The notes under the pieces: generated by a model | Seen by the model: only the letters and a program-made list of their open reading frames with translations | Database searches by the model: none | Told to the model about the DNA's origin: nothing | Source: Verrucomicrobiia bacterium | GTDB lineage: Bacteria; Verrucomicrobiota; Verrucomicrobiia; Limisphaerales; UBA9464 | DNA: 64,000 nt | Reading direction: 5' to 3' | Assembly: GCA_019634635.1 (NCBI GenBank) | Contig: JAHCBB010000016.1 | Span: 40,287 to 104,286 of the forward strand | Shown here: positions 19,701-28,162 of the stretch, in pieces | Layout: the number at the start of each line of letters is the position of its first letter | How positions within the stretch are numbered: position 1 is the stretch's first letter | Translations under genes and position numbers: made by a program

Positions 19701-22700
19701 ATGAAATGGTGCCGTTCAACCTCCAGCTCACCGCGTTCGACAACGAAGATCCGCCCGGGGCCCTCCGTTTTGCGAGGGTTGACGGGCCGGCTGGCCTGAC
19801 GGTAAGCGCCAGCGGACAGGTGAGCTGGACTCCCACGGAGGCCCAGGGGCCCTCCACCAATTTGGTCACCGTTTCGGTGACCGACAACGGATCGCCGCCG
19901 CTGTCCGCAACGCAGTCATTCACGGTCGTCGTGCGTGAGGTCAACCGTCCCCCGGTGTTCAGCCCGCCGGCGCCCCTGGCGGTGGATGTGGGCTCTCCGC
20001 TTGCCATCCAGTTGACCGCGACCGATCCGGACCTTCCCGCCAACACCCTGACGTTTCAGAAGACGGGGGGCATCGAGGGCCTGACCATCAGCCCGTCTGG
20101 GCTGGTCTCCTGGCTCCCCGGGGCTGCGCAGGCCGGCACGACCAACCTGATCACGGTGTCGGTGAGGGATAATGGGACTCCGGTTCAGACGGTGACCGGA
20201 TCGTTTTCCGTGATCGTTCGTCCGGCCTCCGGTGGCGGCGGCCCGGATGGTGGCGGTGGGGGCGGTGTTCGGACCCTCTGGGCGATCGGCACCGATGCAC
20301 CGCCGGGTGCGAGTGGTTCGCAGGCGTTTGGAGAGTTCAGCATTCCCAGCGGGCGCAGTGAGCCCATTCCGGGCTCGGTGACGCGCCTCCCGTCAGACCC
20401 GCAGTATTCCGCGGCAACCAACCCTGGCGCCGACGATGATTTCTATTTCAAAGGCACCTACCCCCAAGGGTTCAACGGGCTCCCGTCCACGTTGCTCGTG
20501 CCCAACGATGAGCCGTTCTCAGCCTGGGAGCGGGCGCTGACGGTTGGAGACCGGACCAATCGCTTCCACTTCCTTCTGGATTCCAGCCAGGTAACGTCCT
20601 CGGCCTCCCTCGAACTGGCCTTGGAATTTTCGCACGGCGGCCACTCGATCAACGGCACCCAACAGCCTGGTTTTGGTGTCCACGATGTCGTCATCCGGTT
20701 CCGCAACCATGCCGGGGTCGCGTCCACACTGTTCGACGGCCGGATTTCAAGTCCGACCAACATTGTTGTGCAATTCCCGGCCGCGTCCGTTCAGGCATCG
20801 GCAGGGCCGAATTCCATCGAGATGGTCAGGACCGGTCCCATCGTTTCCGGCCACTCCTACTGGACTGAATTTGACTACGTTCAGCTTCGGGCGTTGGCGC
20901 CGGCAAACCGCCCGCCCGTGCCGACGCCGGTCGGCACCGTGGTCGTCCAGCCCGGCGCATCGCTCTCCCTCCAGTTGCAGGCGACCGATCCTGACCTGCC
21001 GGCGCAGGTGTTGACGTTCGCCCGCTCGGGTGGCCCTGCGGGCCTCGCGGTGACTTCCGGCGGACTGGTGACCTGGAATCCCACCGCTGCCCAGAGACCG
21101 TCCACCAATTCGGTCAGCGTGACCGTCACGGACAACGGCGCGCCCCCGGCATCGGCGAGCTTGAGTTTTTCCGTCGTCGCGCTGTCCGCTTCGGAATCCA
21201 CCGGATCCCGGACGGTCTGGCAGATCGGCACAAACGCACCCCCGGGTTCCAGCAGTTCCCAAATTCTGGGTGATCTGGGCTTGCCCAGTAATCGTGCCGA
21301 TGGCCCGCCAGGGGCGGTCACGCGGCGGCTTGGCGATCCGCAATTTCAAGCCGGCGCCAATCCCGGCCCCGATGATGATTTCTATTTCAGCGGCACCTAT
21401 CCGGCTGGTTTCAACGGGCTCCCTTCCACCTTGGAGGTTCCGGAGGATGAGCCGTCCACGTCTTGGGAGAGAGCCCATACGTTGGGCGACCGGACCAACC
21501 GGTTCCATTTCCACCTCGATCCCTCTCAGGCGTCGTCCGCCACCCCGCTGGTCCTCACCGCCGAATATGCGCTTGGCGGAACCGCCCAAGGTGGGGTGAT
21601 CATTCCGGGCTTTGGGGTGCACGACATGGTGATCCGATTCCGAAATGGTTCGGGCCTGGCGTCGGAGCTGTTCAGTGGTCGTCTGACGAATCCCAGCAAT
21701 TTGGTGGTCGAATTCACCACGACATCGGTGCAGGCAACGCCCGGTCCGAACAGTGTGGAATTCGTGCGGACCGGTCCTGCGGCATCCGGTGTCTCGTATT
21801 GGATCGAGTACGATCATGTCCGGCTGGAGGCGATTCCGGGCGCTCCGGCCGTCAACCAGCCACCGGTGCCGGCCGCGGTGGCCCCCGTGGTCCTCGGCGC
21901 GGGTGCACCGCTGGGCCTCCAGTTGTCAGCGACCGATCCCGATGGTCCGGCGGCTTCCCTCACCTACGCGCGGGTGAGCGGACCTGACGGCCTGACGGTG
22001 AGCCCCTCGGGATGGGTTGCATGGTCGCCAACATCGGCCCAAACCCCATCAGTCAACAGCGTCACTGTTTCGGTGACGGACAATGGGACGCCCAAGGCGT
22101 CTGCCACGGTGACCTTCACGGTGCAGGTGCTGGCTCCGGCCACCCCGGGGCTCCGCACCGCCTGGCAGATCGGCACCAATGCGCCACCAGGAGCCAGCAT
22201 TTCGGAAATTCTCGGGGACCTCGGCCTGCCCACCTTCAGGGCCGAAGCCCCCCCGGGGGCGGTCACGCGGCGCCCCGGGGATCCGCAGTTCCAAAGTGGA
22301 TCCAATCCCGGTCCGGACGACGACTTTTACTTCAAGGGCAGTTATCCGGCAGGTTTCAACGGACTCCAGGCGACCTTGGAGGTCCCGGAAGATGAGCCAT
22401 CCACGGCGTGGGAGCGTGCCCACACTGCCGGCGACCGCACCAACCGGTTTCACTTCCATCTGGATGGTTCGCAGATTTCCGCGGCCACCGGGCTGCGCCT
22501 GACGTCCGAGTTTGCGCTGGGCGGTTGGTCCTCCAATGGCGTGGTGCTCCCGGGCTTTGGGCTTCATGACGTGGTGGTTCGCTTCCGAAACGGGGCCGGC
22601 GTCTCGTCGGTGTTGTTCAACGGCCCGCTGTCCACAGCCACCAATGTGGTGGCCGAATTCACTGCGGCTTCGGTTCAGGCAACGCCCGGACCCAACACGG

Positions 22701-24061
22701 TGGAGTTGGTGCGAACCGGACCGTTCAGCCCGGGGATCTCCTACTGGCTGGAGTACGACTACGTCCTGCTCGAAGTGGTACCTCCAGCCAACCGTCCCCC
22801 GGTCATCGCATCGGTCGGCACGGTGACCCTGGAGGGAGGCGGGGCGCTTTCGCTCCAATTGTCGGCGACGGATCCGGACCTCCCGGCGCAGTCCCTTGCG
22901 TTTGCCCGGGTTGCCGGCCCCGCCGGCCTCACGGTGAGTTCGGGTGGCTTGGTCACCTGGTCACCCGTTGCGTCCCAGATTCCCTCCACCAACCAGGTCA
23001 CGGTTTCGGTGACCGACAACGGTGTGCCGCCAGCGTCCAGTTCGGTGACCTTCACGGTGGTGGTCCGGGCCTCGCAATCCGTGGCCTCCGGATTGGTGAG
23101 GACCGTCTGGCAGATCGGAACCAACGCCCCCGTGGATGCCGATGTGTTCGAGATTCTGGGTGACCTTGGCATGCCCAGCTTCCGTGCGGAGGCTCCGCCG
23201 GGTGCGGTCACGCGGCGGCCCGGTGATCCGCAGTACGAGCCCGGAAGCAACCCGGGACCGGATGATGACTTCTACTTCGCCGGCACGTACCCGGTTGGGT
23301 TCAACGGTCTGCTTTCCATCCTTCAGGTTCCCCAGGATGAGCCGTCCACCGCGTGGGAACGGGCCCACACCTTGGGGGATCGGACCAACCGGTTCCATTT
23401 CCTGCTCGATGCGTCCCAGGCCGCCTCCGGCAACCAGTTCCGACTGACCGCAGAATATGCCTTGGGCGGGTTTGCCGTGGATGGGGTCACCCAGTCCGCC
23501 TTCGGCGATCACGACGTGGTGATCCAATTTCGGAACGGTCTTGGGGCAACCGTCCCGTTGTTCGACAGTCGCCTCACTACTGGGTCCAATGTGGTGGTCG
23601 AGTTCTCGGCGGGTGCCGTCCAAGCGATCCCTGGGCCGAATTCTGTTGAGTTCGTCCGAACCGGTCCGGCACTTTCCGGACGCTCCTACTGGCTCGAATA
23701 CGACCACGTTCGACTCGAGCACCTGGTTTCCGGTGCCTCCGGATTCGGAGTTTCCCGATCGCTGCGCCCGACGGTTGCCGCCCTGCCGCCGTTTTCCAAC
23801 ACCCGCGCAGCCATTACCAACGTGGAGGGGGTGGATTACCTGACCATCCTGTTCGAACGACCGGTGCCGCCGCCGTCCGGTGCGCGCTATGTCGTCGAAG
23901 GATCCAATGACCTGCTCGACTGGTCCGAACAGGGGGTCCTGCCGATCGAGCGGATTTTTTCAGGTTCGGGATATGAAACGGTGGCGGTTCGCGATGCGGT
24001 TCCTGTTGCGGCCCAGGAGCAGCGCTACCTGCGCTTGCGGGTTGTGCTGGACCGGGAGTGA
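16772..24061 (+). CDS. Giant secreted PQQ-sugar-dehydrogenase/cytochrome/Ig-repeat protein
   Basis: The predicted product is 2429 aa with a signal peptide (hydrophobic run ending at HGQ). Residues about 30-420 resemble soluble glucose/sorbosone dehydrogenase beta-propellers: GGLLGLTFHP, GDLHFGPDGYLYV, LRSPHRM and GNYGW blocks. Residues about 430-750 carry two heme-c-type motifs, CLSCH near 583 and CAYCH near 662. Five copies of a roughly 200-aa unit follow, starting near residues 753, 1167, 1479, 1795 and 2109, with He_PIG/cadherin-like modules (SATDPD, VSVTDNG) between them. A short C-terminal domain reads VVEGSNDLLDWSEQG. The protein is probably extracellular or periplasmic and may join sugar oxidation to a carbohydrate-binding or adhesive stalk; the repeat function is unknown. 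Confidence 0.85.
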   Translation: MNPVKSPLLLALLLLWISPLHGQRVVPRLLPEVASSSGLYRLTNAFPSLALDPGIVGFAVPPGRTNELYYYDRPGRIFVITNFQAPTRTMFLNLTDLNRATGDGGLLGLTFHPNYAQNRSFFVFYSPTNTTTRKMYNRLSRFEANPTRPLEALRASEQVLFDLEDESSILHNGGDLHFGPDGYLYVTMGDEGEQDDTLENSQRIDKDLFSSLLRIDVDSRPGSLPPNPHPAVKGGYRIPPDNPYIGATSFNGLPVDPARVRTEFWAVGLRSPHRMCFDPLTGEIYLGDVGGNRVEEINRIERGGNYGWVHFEGNLRSLTHPVLPEAADFKPPVHSYGRTGINPDFEGRAAIGGLVYRGTRYPELNGKYVFGDFISKHIWAIQFQPGGTYSIERLLSAEAGPTTFGLDPATGEILIASTAVNYGISRLVRNPNVVLPSFPPTLSAVGAFANLATRGVRTGIQPYEVAAPFWSDYAIKKRWFFFQDATSKISRSASDVWTFPTGTVWMKHFDLEMVRGQAQSSRPIETRFIVKTSDGVYGLSYRWRSDGSDADLVPESGTNVVFQVSENGVVRNQTWRYPSHSECLSCHNQAAGGVLGFSTQQLNRAVNHNGASVNQLTLLSDLGAFAQPFTSTGGLPRLVPTDDASASIEHRFKSYLDANCAYCHQPNGPGRGSWDGRFRTPTDLSGLLDGPVFDDLGIPGAGLIRLRNTNASVLFRRVSEMGVHHMPPIGTFEAYPAGIQVIREFIESYTPTYRTLWQIGARAVGSEVPWDEFSPQNNINDVPPGRVTRLPGDPQYDAATNPGQDSDFYFAGTYPPGFNEAVSGFSVPNDEPAKAWERAMTLGDRTNRAHFVIGRPQASPGARFRLTFRLMGGGSSKGGVTIPGFAAHDVVVRFRNAELAETILYSSRVTQVVEPVIDFLAADVQALSGPNTIEFVRTGPAEPGVSYWISFDYVKIESFPVTNSAPVLPAFSQMSVDEMVPFNLQLTAFDNEDPPGALRFARVDGPAGLTVSASGQVSWTPTEAQGPSTNLVTVSVTDNGSPPLSATQSFTVVVREVNRPPVFSPPAPLAVDVGSPLAIQLTATDPDLPANTLTFQKTGGIEGLTISPSGLVSWLPGAAQAGTTNLITVSVRDNGTPVQTVTGSFSVIVRPASGGGGPDGGGGGGVRTLWAIGTDAPPGASGSQAFGEFSIPSGRSEPIPGSVTRLPSDPQYSAATNPGADDDFYFKGTYPQGFNGLPSTLLVPNDEPFSAWERALTVGDRTNRFHFLLDSSQVTSSASLELALEFSHGGHSINGTQQPGFGVHDVVIRFRNHAGVASTLFDGRISSPTNIVVQFPAASVQASAGPNSIEMVRTGPIVSGHSYWTEFDYVQLRALAPANRPPVPTPVGTVVVQPGASLSLQLQATDPDLPAQVLTFARSGGPAGLAVTSGGLVTWNPTAAQRPSTNSVSVTVTDNGAPPASASLSFSVVALSASESTGSRTVWQIGTNAPPGSSSSQILGDLGLPSNRADGPPGAVTRRLGDPQFQAGANPGPDDDFYFSGTYPAGFNGLPSTLEVPEDEPSTSWERAHTLGDRTNRFHFHLDPSQASSATPLVLTAEYALGGTAQGGVIIPGFGVHDMVIRFRNGSGLASELFSGRLTNPSNLVVEFTTTSVQATPGPNSVEFVRTGPAASGVSYWIEYDHVRLEAIPGAPAVNQPPVPAAVAPVVLGAGAPLGLQLSATDPDGPAASLTYARVSGPDGLTVSPSGWVAWSPTSAQTPSVNSVTVSVTDNGTPKASATVTFTVQVLAPATPGLRTAWQIGTNAPPGASISEILGDLGLPTFRAEAPPGAVTRRPGDPQFQSGSNPGPDDDFYFKGSYPAGFNGLQATLEVPEDEPSTAWERAHTAGDRTNRFHFHLDGSQISAATGLRLTSEFALGGWSSNGVVLPGFGLHDVVVRFRNGAGVSSVLFNGPLSTATNVVAEFTAASVQATPGPNTVELVRTGPFSPGISYWLEYDYVLLEVVPPANRPPVIASVGTVTLEGGGALSLQLSATDPDLPAQSLAFARVAGPAGLTVSSGGLVTWSPVASQIPSTNQVTVSVTDNGVPPASSSVTFTVVVRASQSVASGLVRTVWQIGTNAPVDADVFEILGDLGMPSFRAEAPPGAVTRRPGDPQYEPGSNPGPDDDFYFAGTYPVGFNGLLSILQVPQDEPSTAWERAHTLGDRTNRFHFLLDASQAASGNQFRLTAEYALGGFAVDGVTQSAFGDHDVVIQFRNGLGATVPLFDSRLTTGSNVVVEFSAGAVQAIPGPNSVEFVRTGPALSGRSYWLEYDHVRLEHLVSGASGFGVSRSLRPTVAALPPFSNTRAAITNVEGVDYLTILFERPVPPPSGARYVVEGSNDLLDWSEQGVLPIERIFSGSGYETVAVRDAVPVAAQEQRYLRLRVVLDRE
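19022..23735 (+). repeat. Five long in-frame repeats inside the giant secreted protein
   Basis: Copies begin at about 19030, 20270, 21208, 22154 and 23098. The last four are spaced 938-946 nt apart, and the first gap is 1240 nt because it holds two Ig-like modules. Each copy opens with W-(Q/A)-IG, then has a DD-FYF-GTYP-GFNG segment, an EP-WERA segment, DRTNRFHF, a HD-V-RFRN segment and GPN-(I/V)E-VRTGP. The first copy is the most divergent; copies 3 to 5 are most alike, which suggests successive tandem duplication. Confidence 0.85.
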
Positions 24062-24110
24062 TCCTCCGGGCGCCCAAAGGTCCGCGCGCTGGCGGGAGGG
24101 GCTTGAATCC

Positions 24111-24136
24111 GGCCCCGGCCCCGGCCCCGGCCCCGG
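24111..24136. repeat. GGCCCC hexanucleotide tandem repeat
   Basis: Four full copies of GGCCCC plus two bases lie between the convergent ends of the giant protein gene and the gene ending at 24217. The minus strand has four runs of G4 and could form a G-quadruplex. Confidence 0.85.
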
Positions 24137-24216
24137 TTTCGAAGGCGGACTGCGGGGAGTGCTTCTGAGGCCCTGCTGATCCCGAAGACGTGCGGGCTCC
24201 AGAGTGAAATTGCGGG

Positions 24217-24699
24217 TCAGCGCTGCCGCTTCTGGCCTGACCCGGGGGCTCCGTGTTCCGGACGGATGGTGATGATGGCCGGGGGTGATGTGGCGAGGCT
24301 CCCCTGCCATCGAATGACGGCGCGGAGTGCATGTCGGCCTTCGGGAAAGCTTCCAACGGCAAAGCTCCAGCGGCCGTCGGAGCCGATGCGCGTGGACGGC
24401 CCAAACGGCCGATCGTACCAGATCAGGCGGACATCGGCACCGGGTGGTCCCAAGCCTTCGACGAGTTTCAACTCGGCCGCAGTGAGGATCGCCATGGAAG
24501 TCGGGGAGAGGATCAGCGGCCCCTGTGTGGACTGGGGCAGGTCGGGTGTGGGAACCCGTGTGCGACCTCCCGTCGGCGCTGGCGCCGTCCCAAGGAGGAC
24601 TCCGATCAACCCAAGCAGAGCCGGCACGGCGAGGTGTGCCGTATCGTATCCGGCGATCCAGTAGCGGGGGCGTGCCTGGAAGGTCGGCATGGGCTTCAA
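24217..24699 (-). CDS. Membrane-anchored protein of unknown function with Ig-like tail
   Basis: The predicted product is 160 aa. One transmembrane helix (residues about 23-38, HLAVPALLGLIGVLLG) is followed by a proline-rich linker and a C-terminal half that reads like a small beta sandwich (RLIWYDRP, GSDGRWSFAVGSFPEGRHALRAV). I do not recognise the family. Its ATG overlaps the stop of the coiled-coil gene upstream by 4 nt, so the two are translationally coupled. Confidence 0.6.
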   Translation of the reverse strand: MKPMPTFQARPRYWIAGYDTAHLAVPALLGLIGVLLGTAPAPTGGRTRVPTPDLPQSTQGPLILSPTSMAILTAAELKLVEGLGPPGADVRLIWYDRPFGPSTRIGSDGRWSFAVGSFPEGRHALRAVIRWQGSLATSPPAIITIRPEHGAPGSGQKRQR

Positions 24700-25922
24700 C
24701 GGGGCGTGCGGGCGCGCAGTGCCGCGAGTTCTGCGGCGAGCTCGTTGCGCTCGCGCGTCATGGCCTCCAATTCCAAGGTCAGCTCTGCCGCGTTCCCGGG
24801 TGCCGGCCGGGCCGGCCGGGCACGCCGCAGACGCTCAGAAAGTTCCTGGTGAGCGCGCGTCTTGGCCAGCAGTTCGGCCTCGACCTCCTCGACCTTGTTT
24901 CGCCAGGAGGCCGCTTCCCGACGTTCCGCCGCGAGGGTTTCGTGGAGCTCCACCAATTCCGAGGCGTCCGGACGTCCCGCCGCGGTCGCGGCCTCCAGTT
25001 CCTTTTCCAGACTCGTCCGGGTTGCGGCCGCAGCCTCAAGACTGGCTTCGGCGTGGGCGCAGCGGGACCTGAGGGCGGCCAGGGCCTCGGTCGCTTCGCC
25101 GAGCTGGGCGGACAATGCCCGGACCTCTTCGCTGCGGGCTTTGAGCTTCTGTTCGGCGGCGGCACCTGTATTTGTGGCCCGGGCCAGCCGTTCGTGGAGT
25201 TGAGACAGCTCGGTCTCAAGTTCTGAGGTTCGGCGCTCCACCTGTTCGGTCCGGGCCCGCGCCGTCGCGAGATCTTCCAGGGCACTGGCAAGCTGCTCCG
25301 CCACCCGGACCTGCTCCTTCCTTGCCGCGTCGAGGCTGCCGGCCTGACGATTCGCGAGCGTCGTTAACGTGTCCCGCTCCTGGTCCAGGGCCGCAATCCG
25401 AAGTCGGGCGGCGTCCAGTTCGGGGATCAACTGGCCGAGGTGAGTACGGACGCCAGCCGCGGCATCCTCAGCGGTGCGCAGTCCGGCTCGCAGCGCCTCC
25501 GTCTCAAGCGCGGCCTCCACCCGGTGGGAACGTTCCTGCCCAAGCTCCGACCGCATGTCCTCGAGTTCCCGCTCGATCCGCTCCCGCGCTCCGATGGCAG
25601 ATGCCTCGCGCGTCCGTAAGGTCTCGAGGGACGTCTCGGCGACTTCCAGCCGTCCCCGGGTTTCCTCGAGCCGCGATTCCACTGCCAACTTGGCTCTCAG
25701 GGAAGCTTCCAGCTCCTGGGTGCGGCCCCTCAGATCGGCCTGCGTCCGGCCGTGGACGAAACGTTCGGAGTCGAGTTCCTCCCCGCGCCGCCGTGCCCGG
25801 CTTTCAGCGTCAAAAAGGCGCTGCCTGAAAAAAAAGATTTCCAGGATCCATTCCGCGAGCACGCCGGCCAGGAACGCGGCCAGCATCCAAAGTATCGGAT
25901 GGTTGGAGATGGAGAGCGACAT
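24696..25922 (-). CDS. Membrane-anchored long coiled-coil protein
   Basis: The predicted product is about 408 aa. A single hydrophobic helix near the N-terminus (LWMLAAFLAGVLAEWI) anchors the protein; from about residue 40 to the end it is almost entirely heptad-like coiled coil rich in A, E, L and R. No enzymatic motif is visible. I took the ATG at 25922 (another, four codons earlier, is possible). Coupled by a 4-nt overlap to the small membrane protein downstream and 73 nt after the TPR protein upstream, it may belong to a membrane scaffold module. Confidence 0.65.
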   Translation of the reverse strand: MSLSISNHPILWMLAAFLAGVLAEWILEIFFFRQRLFDAESRARRRGEELDSERFVHGRTQADLRGRTQELEASLRAKLAVESRLEETRGRLEVAETSLETLRTREASAIGARERIERELEDMRSELGQERSHRVEAALETEALRAGLRTAEDAAAGVRTHLGQLIPELDAARLRIAALDQERDTLTTLANRQAGSLDAARKEQVRVAEQLASALEDLATARARTEQVERRTSELETELSQLHERLARATNTGAAAEQKLKARSEEVRALSAQLGEATEALAALRSRCAHAEASLEAAAATRTSLEKELEAATAAGRPDASELVELHETLAAERREAASWRNKVEEVEAELLAKTRAHQELSERLRRARPARPAPGNAAELTLELEAMTRERNELAAELAALRARTPR

Positions 25923-25995
25923 GTCACCGGTCACGCATCGAGGACACGCTAAGGCGCCGGGCCAACATCACGCAACCGCCGGTTCCACCGGGACT

Positions 25996-27408
25996 TCAGG
26001 GTCCGGGAGGGGGCGGGGTGTCGTGGTCGCGGAGCACGATCCGGATCTGCCGCGGTTCCGGGAGCACTGCCGGGGCCGCGGCAACCTCGGCGGCACGGTC
26101 CAGCAGCTCCAGTTGACGGCGCGCCGCCAGGGATTGAGGGGTGTCCGGATGTTCCCGCAGGAGCTGCTCGAGCAAGGTTCTTGCCCGTTGTTCGCGACCC
26201 CGGATGCGAAGCTCCCAGGAGGCCTCCAAGGCGAGCCATTCGGCGCGGCGAAGGGCCGGCGCGTCGGGCCGGCGCCTGAGGATCACAAGCTGCGCGACAG
26301 CGTCTTCCACCTGACCGAGGCGCTCGGCGAGCAATCGCGCGAGTCGTTCCCGGGTTTCGACGTCGTCCGGTCGGCGCAGCAGGCGGCTTTCGAGGCGGGC
26401 CGCCTCATTGCGGGCATCGAGTCGCGAGACGGGATCGGGATCCGGCGTTGCCGCGGCGATGGGACCGCTGAGTGCGGGCAGTCTGAGCCTTCGCGGTTCC
26501 GATTGCTCACGATATTCCGCCTCGTCCAGGGGCAACTCGCGCAGCCGGTGGGCGGCCACCTGGGCGAAAGGGGTGCCGGGGCAGCGACGCTCGACTTCCT
26601 CCAACGCCTCCCGCGCGGCCTGCGGATTGCCGCCGCGATGCAGTTGCCATTCGGCGAGCCGGTTGAATGCATGGGCAACCTGGTACGCCGTGAGGTCCGG
26701 CTGGCTGGTCAGGTCGCGGATGGTCTGCTCCGCGCCGGCCAGATCGTTGAACTGTTCCGCATAAAGGGCCGCGAGGAGCATCCAGCCCTGGTAGTCGTCC
26801 TCCTTCTCCTCCAGTTGCCGGAGGATTTCCTGTTCGGCGTCCGCGTACCGGCCGAACTTGATCCGCGCCACGGCCCGGAGGTAGCTGACATGCGGCACAT
26901 GGACGAACCGAAGCGCCGTCCGGGTCAACCACCAGAGTCCGACTGCCGGCACGAGGATCAGCAGCGGCCAGGACTCGCGGGCTGCGGCCCACACAACGAC
27001 CGGCACCACCAGGCCGACCTGGACCAGGGCTCGCAAGCGGAAGGCCGCGATCCGACGGATTCCGGAAATCGTCGTGGGAAGCATCCAGGCCAAGGAGACC
27101 ACCGTCCAAAGAAGGCCCGCGGCCACCAGGAACGCTGCGGATCCGAGCAGGAACGAGGGCCATTTGCCGCCGGCAACGGGAGTCACGAGGGGGGATACGC
27201 CGCGGCTGCCCGCGAACAGGGCAAGGAAGTGCCAGAGGAACCAGAGGAGTGCGGGGGCTCCCAGCCCGCGCATCAACCACCTCCGGAAAGTTGCCTCGCC
27301 CTTGAGCCACCCGGATCCGGGACAACGCGACCAGTACTCCCGGACCCCGATGGCCATGCGGGCGACAATCACCACGGCGACGCCGGTGCCCAGGAGTCCC
27401 TCAATCAT
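25996..27408 (-). CDS. Membrane protein with TPR-like cytoplasmic or periplasmic domain
   Basis: The predicted product is 470 aa from the ATG at 27408. Residues 1 to about 190 contain several transmembrane helices and an RxxLMRGLGAPALLWFLWHF segment; the rest is helical with TPR-like features (FGRYADAEQEILRQL, YQGWMLLAALYAEQFNDLAGAEQ, RTLLEQLLREHPDTPQSLAARR). No catalytic motif is seen. It leads the minus-strand cluster with the coiled-coil gene and the small membrane gene, suggesting a joint envelope role. The function is unknown. Confidence 0.65.
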   Translation of the reverse strand: MIEGLLGTGVAVVIVARMAIGVREYWSRCPGSGWLKGEATFRRWLMRGLGAPALLWFLWHFLALFAGSRGVSPLVTPVAGGKWPSFLLGSAAFLVAAGLLWTVVSLAWMLPTTISGIRRIAAFRLRALVQVGLVVPVVVWAAARESWPLLILVPAVGLWWLTRTALRFVHVPHVSYLRAVARIKFGRYADAEQEILRQLEEKEDDYQGWMLLAALYAEQFNDLAGAEQTIRDLTSQPDLTAYQVAHAFNRLAEWQLHRGGNPQAAREALEEVERRCPGTPFAQVAAHRLRELPLDEAEYREQSEPRRLRLPALSGPIAAATPDPDPVSRLDARNEAARLESRLLRRPDDVETRERLARLLAERLGQVEDAVAQLVILRRRPDAPALRRAEWLALEASWELRIRGREQRARTLLEQLLREHPDTPQSLAARRQLELLDRAAEVAAAPAVLPEPRQIRIVLRDHDTPPPPGP

Positions 27409-27677
27409 GTCGTCGGGGGGCGTTGTTGCGCCGCAACCCGGGCCTGTACCGGCGGAGATCTTCTCCGGCGGGACATGGGGGCCCGTGCCAGCGGGAGCGA
27501 CGTGAGCCATGCGCATCCGCGCATGGGCCCATCCTGCACCCGGACGGGCCGCGCACCAAGCCGCGGTTGGCGGCGGTTCATTGCGCGTGCACCCCTTTGC
27601 GGTCGTCGCACCGTGCGGGATTCCCTCGTGGCAATTCCCCGGTGATTGCGCTATGCAGGCCGGACATCATTGCCGCC

Positions 27678-28040
27678 ATGACTGATCACATTGAAATCAC
27701 CGAGTCGGGAAACCAGTTGGAAGTTCGTGTCAGCGGGAAGCTGACCCGGGAGTTCTACGAGGCTTTTGCGCCCAGGGTGGATGCCCTCATTCGCGCGCAT
27801 GGCAGGATCCGCGTCCTCTTGGTCATGCATGATTTTCACGGATGGACCCTTGGGGCGCTTTGGGAGGACCTGAAGTTTGATCTGGCGCACTGGAAGGACA
27901 TTGAGCGTCTGGCGCTGGTCGGTGAATCAAAGTGGGAGCAGGGAATGGCCGCCTTCTGCAAGCCGTTCACGAAGGCGTCGGTCCGCTACTTCGATGCCTC
28001 GAAACTGGACGAAGCCCGCCAGTGGATCACCGCCGCCTGA
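27678..28040 (+). CDS. STAS/SpoIIAA-like protein
   Basis: The predicted product is 120 aa. It matches the SpoIIAA-like/SEC14-type STAS family: an N-terminal strand pair (LEVRVSGKLTREFYEAF), a central VLLVMHDFHGWTLGALWEDL segment and a C-terminal FDASKLDEARQWI helix. No kinase or anti-sigma partner lies nearby, so a role in partner switching is not supported. Members often occur singly in environmental bacteria and have no settled function. Confidence 0.8.
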   Translation: MTDHIEITESGNQLEVRVSGKLTREFYEAFAPRVDALIRAHGRIRVLLVMHDFHGWTLGALWEDLKFDLAHWKDIERLALVGESKWEQGMAAFCKPFTKASVRYFDASKLDEARQWITAA

Positions 28041-28162
28041 GACGGCTCCGAGCGGCTGCTTGAAGCCGCGACCCATGGAGGGACGCCGGGCCCACCGGGA
28101 CTGCCGAAAGATCGGTGGATGCCGTCATTCGCGGGTGGCGGGGAAGTTCGCTAGACTCCCGC

